A DNA stretch of 64,000 bases, from the NCBI RefSeq assembly GCF_017876165.1, contig NZ_JAGINQ010000022.1, positions 26,108-90,107 on the forward strand, written 5' to 3'. This stretch comes from Azospirillum soli (GTDB taxonomy: Bacteria; Pseudomonadota; Alphaproteobacteria; Azospirillales; Azospirillaceae). Positions 61,035 to 64,000 of this stretch are shown here, piece after piece; positions within the stretch are counted from its first letter, which is position 1; the number at the start of each line of letters is the position of its first letter. The notes beneath the pieces are model-generated. The model ran no database searches, had not been told where the DNA came from, and saw only the letters and a list, made by a program, of their open reading frames with translations. Position numbers and translations under genes: made by a program.

Positions 61035-61436
61035 ATGTCCGAAGACGCCATGACCAACGACACTGGGGAGACACGCCCCATGAACCAGACGGAAGCGGAC
61101 ATGGCTGCGGCCAAGGCCGCCTATGATCCGCGCGCCGTGCTGATGGATCAGGTCGTGTCGGCGATCAAGACCTGCTACGACCCGGAAATCCCCGTGGACA
61201 TCTGGGAACTCGGCCTGATCTACCGCGTCGATATCGACGACAGCAACAACGTCCAGATCGACATGACGCTGACCAGCCCCATGTGCCCGGTGGCCGGTGA
61301 ACTGCCGCTTCAGGTGCAGCAGGCTGTTGAGTCCGTCGAGGACGTCACCACATGCAAGGTCGAACTCGTGTGGGATCCGCCCTGGCGCCAGGACATGATG
61401 TCCGAGGTCGCCCGGATCCAACTGGATATGTTCTGA
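61035..61436 (+). CDS. sufT: SufT / MIP18-family (DUF59) Fe-S assembly factor
   Basis: A protein of about 133 residues with the DUF59 domain: CYDPEIPVDIWELGLIYRVDI and LTSPMCPVAGELP with the conserved cysteine. SufT-like proteins help mature Fe-S proteins. The N-terminus is uncertain: GTG 61026, ATG 61035 and ATG 61081 are in frame, and 61081 has a better GGGGAG site. It lies between sufU and sufA. Confidence 0.88.
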   Translation: MSEDAMTNDTGETRPMNQTEADMAAAKAAYDPRAVLMDQVVSAIKTCYDPEIPVDIWELGLIYRVDIDDSNNVQIDMTLTSPMCPVAGELPLQVQQAVESVEDVTTCKVELVWDPPWRQDMMSEVARIQLDMF

Positions 61437-61453
61437 GGAGACGAAAGACCGCC

Positions 61454-61798
61454 ATGGCTACCGCTCTTCCCAAGGCCCTCTCCATCACCGACGCCGCCGC
61501 CGAGCGCGTGAAGGCCCTGATGTCGAAGGCGACCGACGATTACATTGGCCTGCGCATCGGCGTGAAGACCAAGGGCTGCTCCGGCCTCAGCTACGACGTT
61601 CAGTACGCCAAGGAAAAGATGAAGTTCGACGAGGTGGTGGAAGACAAAGGCGTCACCATCCTCATCGACCCCGCCGCCGTGATGTTCCTGATCGGCAGCG
61701 AGATGGATTACGTGGACGACAAGTTCCAGACCGGCTTCGTCTTCAAGAATCCAAACGAAAAGGGCCGCTGCGGCTGCGGCGAGAGCTTCCACGTGTGA
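61454..61798 (+). CDS. sufA: A-type Fe-S carrier SufA
   Basis: A 114-residue HesB/IscA-family protein with the three conserved cysteines (TKGCSGLSY and RCGCGESFHV). A-type carriers receive clusters from the scaffold and deliver them to apoproteins. It is the last gene of the operon. ATG 61454 starts the family N-terminus; a terminator follows 28 bases after the stop. Confidence 0.93.
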   Translation: MATALPKALSITDAAAERVKALMSKATDDYIGLRIGVKTKGCSGLSYDVQYAKEKMKFDEVVEDKGVTILIDPAAVMFLIGSEMDYVDDKFQTGFVFKNPNEKGRCGCGESFHV

Positions 61799-61826
61799 GA
61801 TTCAAGGATCGTTGCGCAAAGCGTTG

Positions 61827-61858
61827 CAAGGGGCCCTTTGGGGCCCCTTCGCATTTTC
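61827..61858 (+). terminator. Intrinsic terminator of the suf operon
   Basis: A 9-bp stem (61828-61836 with 61841-61849) followed after a short gap by TTTT, just after sufA. Confidence 0.85.
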
Positions 61859-62161
61859 GGACTTGTGTGCTGTACGAACCCGGAACAGACCATCCCGCCT
61901 GACGAGGCAGCATCACCACAAATATCATCAGCCAAAGTAATAGCCAAGCATACTTGCTTGATGGTGCACGGAAAATTCCAAATACATATTCCTGTATTCA
62001 GGAGCAAGCCTTTACAAAAATTGACAGCCAATTCTTTTAATGATGTCTTTTTAGACGGTTCCCCTTGGCAATCATCGCCCCGCCTGAAACACGGGACATT
62101 GCTTGAAAAAGCATAACGGCGAGAGGCGTCTTGCACGTCATATCGAAAGGGAGGGCACGTC
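61859..62161. other. AT-richer intergenic stretch
   Basis: About 300 bases clearly lower in GC than the suf genes, with several AT-rich tracts and a TTGACA at about 62019-62024 that could serve the downstream gene. No convincing gene; a 92-residue frame through it lacks a ribosome site and has atypical composition. Confidence 0.65.
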
Positions 62162-63463
62162 ATGTCAAAAAAACTCGATTCTGCGCTGAAGGAAACCGGG
62201 ACCAGATTCCGAATCTTCCCGCAACCGCGCTACGTTGGGTACGATCCCGAAACGATCACCGTGTCCGTCCCGCCAGACCAGATACAGGACGGGCCGGCCG
62301 ATGACCGAATGTTCGTCATTGACGCGGTGAACAAGCTACCTTACGGCGATTTCTTTGGCCCTCCCTACACAGGAAAAAGAAATCCCCCGATCCAACGCGG
62401 GCCTCAAGGCCACTTCGACCATCTCGACCCGGACAGCCGAGAGTTCAAGTGTGCGACGATGTACGCTACGGTGCGCCGGGTCTTGGATATTTGGGAAGAT
62501 TACTTCGGCCACCGCATCGAGTGGCACTTTGAATCCGATTTCGCACGGCTGGAACTAATCCCGCTGATCGTCTGGGACAACGCCCAATCCGGCTACGGCT
62601 TCCTGGAATTCGGCTATGGAAGGGAGGACTCCGGGAGCATCGACTTCACGCGCCCCTATTGCGAAAACTTTGATGTTCTCGCCCATGAACTCGGCCACGG
62701 CATCATCTTTTCCCAGGTCGGGGTGCCGGTCAGTCCCAATGACCCCGCCATCGATTATGGTGGAATGCATGAATCGGCGGGTGATCTGGTGGCGATCATC
62801 GCCGTCCTGCACTTCGACACCGTCGTCACGCGCCTGTTGAACAACACCTGCGGCAATCTCTTCACCGTCAACGAACTGGCCCGTGTTGCCGAACTCAGCA
62901 AGAGCCGGCAGATCCGCATCGCTTTCAACTCCTGGCGAATGTCCGACGTAGGCGAGGAACCGCACGAACGTTCCCTACCACTGACCGGCGGCATCTTCGA
63001 CATTATGGTCGAAGTGTTTCAGAAGCTTCTGGTCGGCCGGGGGCTTATCACCCAGGATCTCGCCGACCGTTCCACCACCGGGCCGGGCGGCAGTCAGGAT
63101 CTGAAGCGCATCGACGATGACTTCAAGAAGGCCTACAAAGGACATGGGGACGACTTCAAGGACGCGCTGCTCGATGCGCGGGACTATCTTGGCTCCCTGC
63201 TGGCGGAAACCTGGCGCAGTCTGGCCCGGCCGAATTACCTGACCTACCACGACGTGCTTCGGGCGCTTCTGCGCGCCGACCGCAAGCTTGGCGGTTATCA
63301 CCAGGAGACGATCCGTTCCTGCTTCGCCTGGCGCGGCATTTCTCTGTTGCCGGGATCGATCCTTCTCCGCCCGCGCTCGCTGCAACATTGCGGGCTCAAG
63401 TCGCTGGAATCGCCGGTGACCTTGGGCAAGGCGACGCAGGCCAACAACGGACGAAGGGGATGA
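62162..63463 (+). CDS. Thermolysin-like (gluzincin) metallopeptidase
   Basis: A 433-residue protein with the zinc motif H175-E-L-G-H179 and a third-ligand glutamate E204 in GGMHESAGDLVA, matching the M4-type NE-x-x-SD pattern. No signal peptide or membrane segment is seen, unusual for this clan, so the protein may act in the cytosol or leave by a specialised route. The N-terminal 150 residues match nothing recognised. Codon and base use are less GC-biased than in the suf genes, which suggests transfer. A HAD gene follows one base after the stop. Confidence 0.75.
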   Translation: MSKKLDSALKETGTRFRIFPQPRYVGYDPETITVSVPPDQIQDGPADDRMFVIDAVNKLPYGDFFGPPYTGKRNPPIQRGPQGHFDHLDPDSREFKCATMYATVRRVLDIWEDYFGHRIEWHFESDFARLELIPLIVWDNAQSGYGFLEFGYGREDSGSIDFTRPYCENFDVLAHELGHGIIFSQVGVPVSPNDPAIDYGGMHESAGDLVAIIAVLHFDTVVTRLLNNTCGNLFTVNELARVAELSKSRQIRIAFNSWRMSDVGEEPHERSLPLTGGIFDIMVEVFQKLLVGRGLITQDLADRSTTGPGGSQDLKRIDDDFKKAYKGHGDDFKDALLDARDYLGSLLAETWRSLARPNYLTYHDVLRALLRADRKLGGYHQETIRSCFAWRGISLLPGSILLRPRSLQHCGLKSLESPVTLGKATQANNGRRG

Positions 63464-63464
63464 G

Positions 63465-63896
63465 ATGACCGCCATGCCTCCGTCAGCCTTGCCGCCAATG
63501 GAAACCAACGTCCTGTTCTTCGACATCGGGGGCACGCTGGCGGATGCATCGGCCTTGTCGGGGGTGACGCTCACCGTCCGGCCGAACGTCCTGCAATCCT
63601 TGCAACGGCTCCGTTCGGCCGGCGCGCGCCTTGGCATCATCTCCAACATTGGGACGCTTGCGCCCGACGCGGTGAAGGCGGCCCTGACGGCATGTGGCCT
63701 GATGCCGTATTTCGAGCCGGCGCTGATCGTCTTCGGCGTGAAGGATGCGCCGGCCATTTTCCTCGACGCGGCGCTGCGGGCGGGCCTTGGTGACCGGCCC
63801 AACCGCTGCGCGTACATCGGGGAATCTCCCGAGGAGCGCGACCTTGCCATACAGGCGGGGCTGGCCGCGCTGGCTCCGGGTGTCGTGCTTGCCTGA
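63465..63896 (+). CDS. Small HAD-superfamily protein
   Basis: A 143-residue HAD-like protein. Motif I reads FFDIGGTLAD: the nucleophile aspartate is present, but the second aspartate is replaced by glycine, as in some non-phosphatase HADs. Motif II is GIISNIG and the last acidic motif is YIGESPEERD. With no cap domain it is a minimal HAD. It is probably co-transcribed with the metallopeptidase, from which it is separated by one base. Substrate and role are unknown. Confidence 0.75.
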   Translation: MTAMPPSALPPMETNVLFFDIGGTLADASALSGVTLTVRPNVLQSLQRLRSAGARLGIISNIGTLAPDAVKAALTACGLMPYFEPALIVFGVKDAPAIFLDAALRAGLGDRPNRCAYIGESPEERDLAIQAGLAALAPGVVLA

Positions 63897-63921
63897 TTGC
63901 CTGCCTAGAGCGGATTTCTGG

Positions 63922-64000
63922 TCAGCTTAGATTCGGGTACCCGCAAAGCTTGAACCACGCTTTTGCATCGGTTGCGGTGATGGCGTCGAGAGCTGGGCCA
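63922..64000 (-). mobile_element. 3' end of an IS630-type transposase
   Basis: The minus strand reads through from the window edge as a short C-terminal tail (ALDAITATDAKAWFKLCGY) ending at the stop 63922-63924. This resembles the extreme C-terminus of IS630-family transposases. Only 25 residues are visible. The segment 63905-63921 next to it may be the terminal inverted repeat. Confidence 0.55.

Noticed and set aside
61838..62116. 92-residue frame after sufA
   Set aside because: It starts inside the terminator hairpin and has no ribosome site or recognisable features.

Overview
The window is a 64 kb piece of a GC-rich alphaproteobacterial chromosome. Gene content and style (SUF operon led by an Rrf2 regulator, ChvG/ChvI-like two-component pair, TRAP binding protein, DUF3618-type stress genes, many REP-like palindromes) suggest an Azospirillum-like member of the Rhodospirillales; this is inferred from protein style, not from a marker gene. 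No tRNA, rRNA, CRISPR array or intact prophage was seen.

Layout. 1-2.1 kb: end of a MetX-like alpha/beta hydrolase and a secreted NlpC/P60-like protein. 2.1-17.5 kb (minus strand): a complete Pel exopolysaccharide locus in the order pelX-like epimerase, pelA (hydrolase half), pelA (deacetylase half), pelB (TPR half), pelB (barrel half), pelC, pelD, pelE, pelF, pelG and one unrecognised exported protein. PelA and PelB, single proteins in Pseudomonas, are each split in two. 17.6-20.4 kb: two receiver-only response regulators, one behind a YejA-type peptide-binding protein. 20.5-32.5 kb: metabolic and stress genes (EboA-domain protein, GST, TRAP binding protein, alpha-glucosidase, topoisomerase IB, cytochrome b561, a PP2C-type phosphatase lacking one expected metal ligand, M48 protease, CbpA/CbpM).

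32.7-42.7 kb: cytochrome c oxidase subunits I and II, a thioredoxin-reductase-like flavoprotein, an Hpt/receiver pair, and a quinone-stress group (glutathionyl-hydroquinone reductase, WrbA, divergent LysR). 42.7-48.4 kb: a large Na+/H+ antiporter with a cyclic-nucleotide-binding-like tail, then lipoprotein, response regulator and histidine kinase overlapping as one operon. 48.4-49.2 kb: a long non-coding stretch with nested hairpins ahead of an MFS transporter. 50.4-54.3 kb: a coiled-coil protein facing a three-gene envelope-stress operon with a possible EcfG-type promoter.

54.5-61.8 kb: the SUF iron-sulfur operon (rrf2-sufB-C-D-S-U-T-A). Between sufB and sufC lies a 472-bp cassette: a GIY-YIG nuclease gene bounded by 36-bp perfect inverted repeats that belong to the REP-like palindrome family. 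This is the most interesting object in the window. 61.8-64 kb: AT-richer accessory DNA with a thermolysin-like metallopeptidase, a small HAD protein and the 3' end of an IS630-type transposase.
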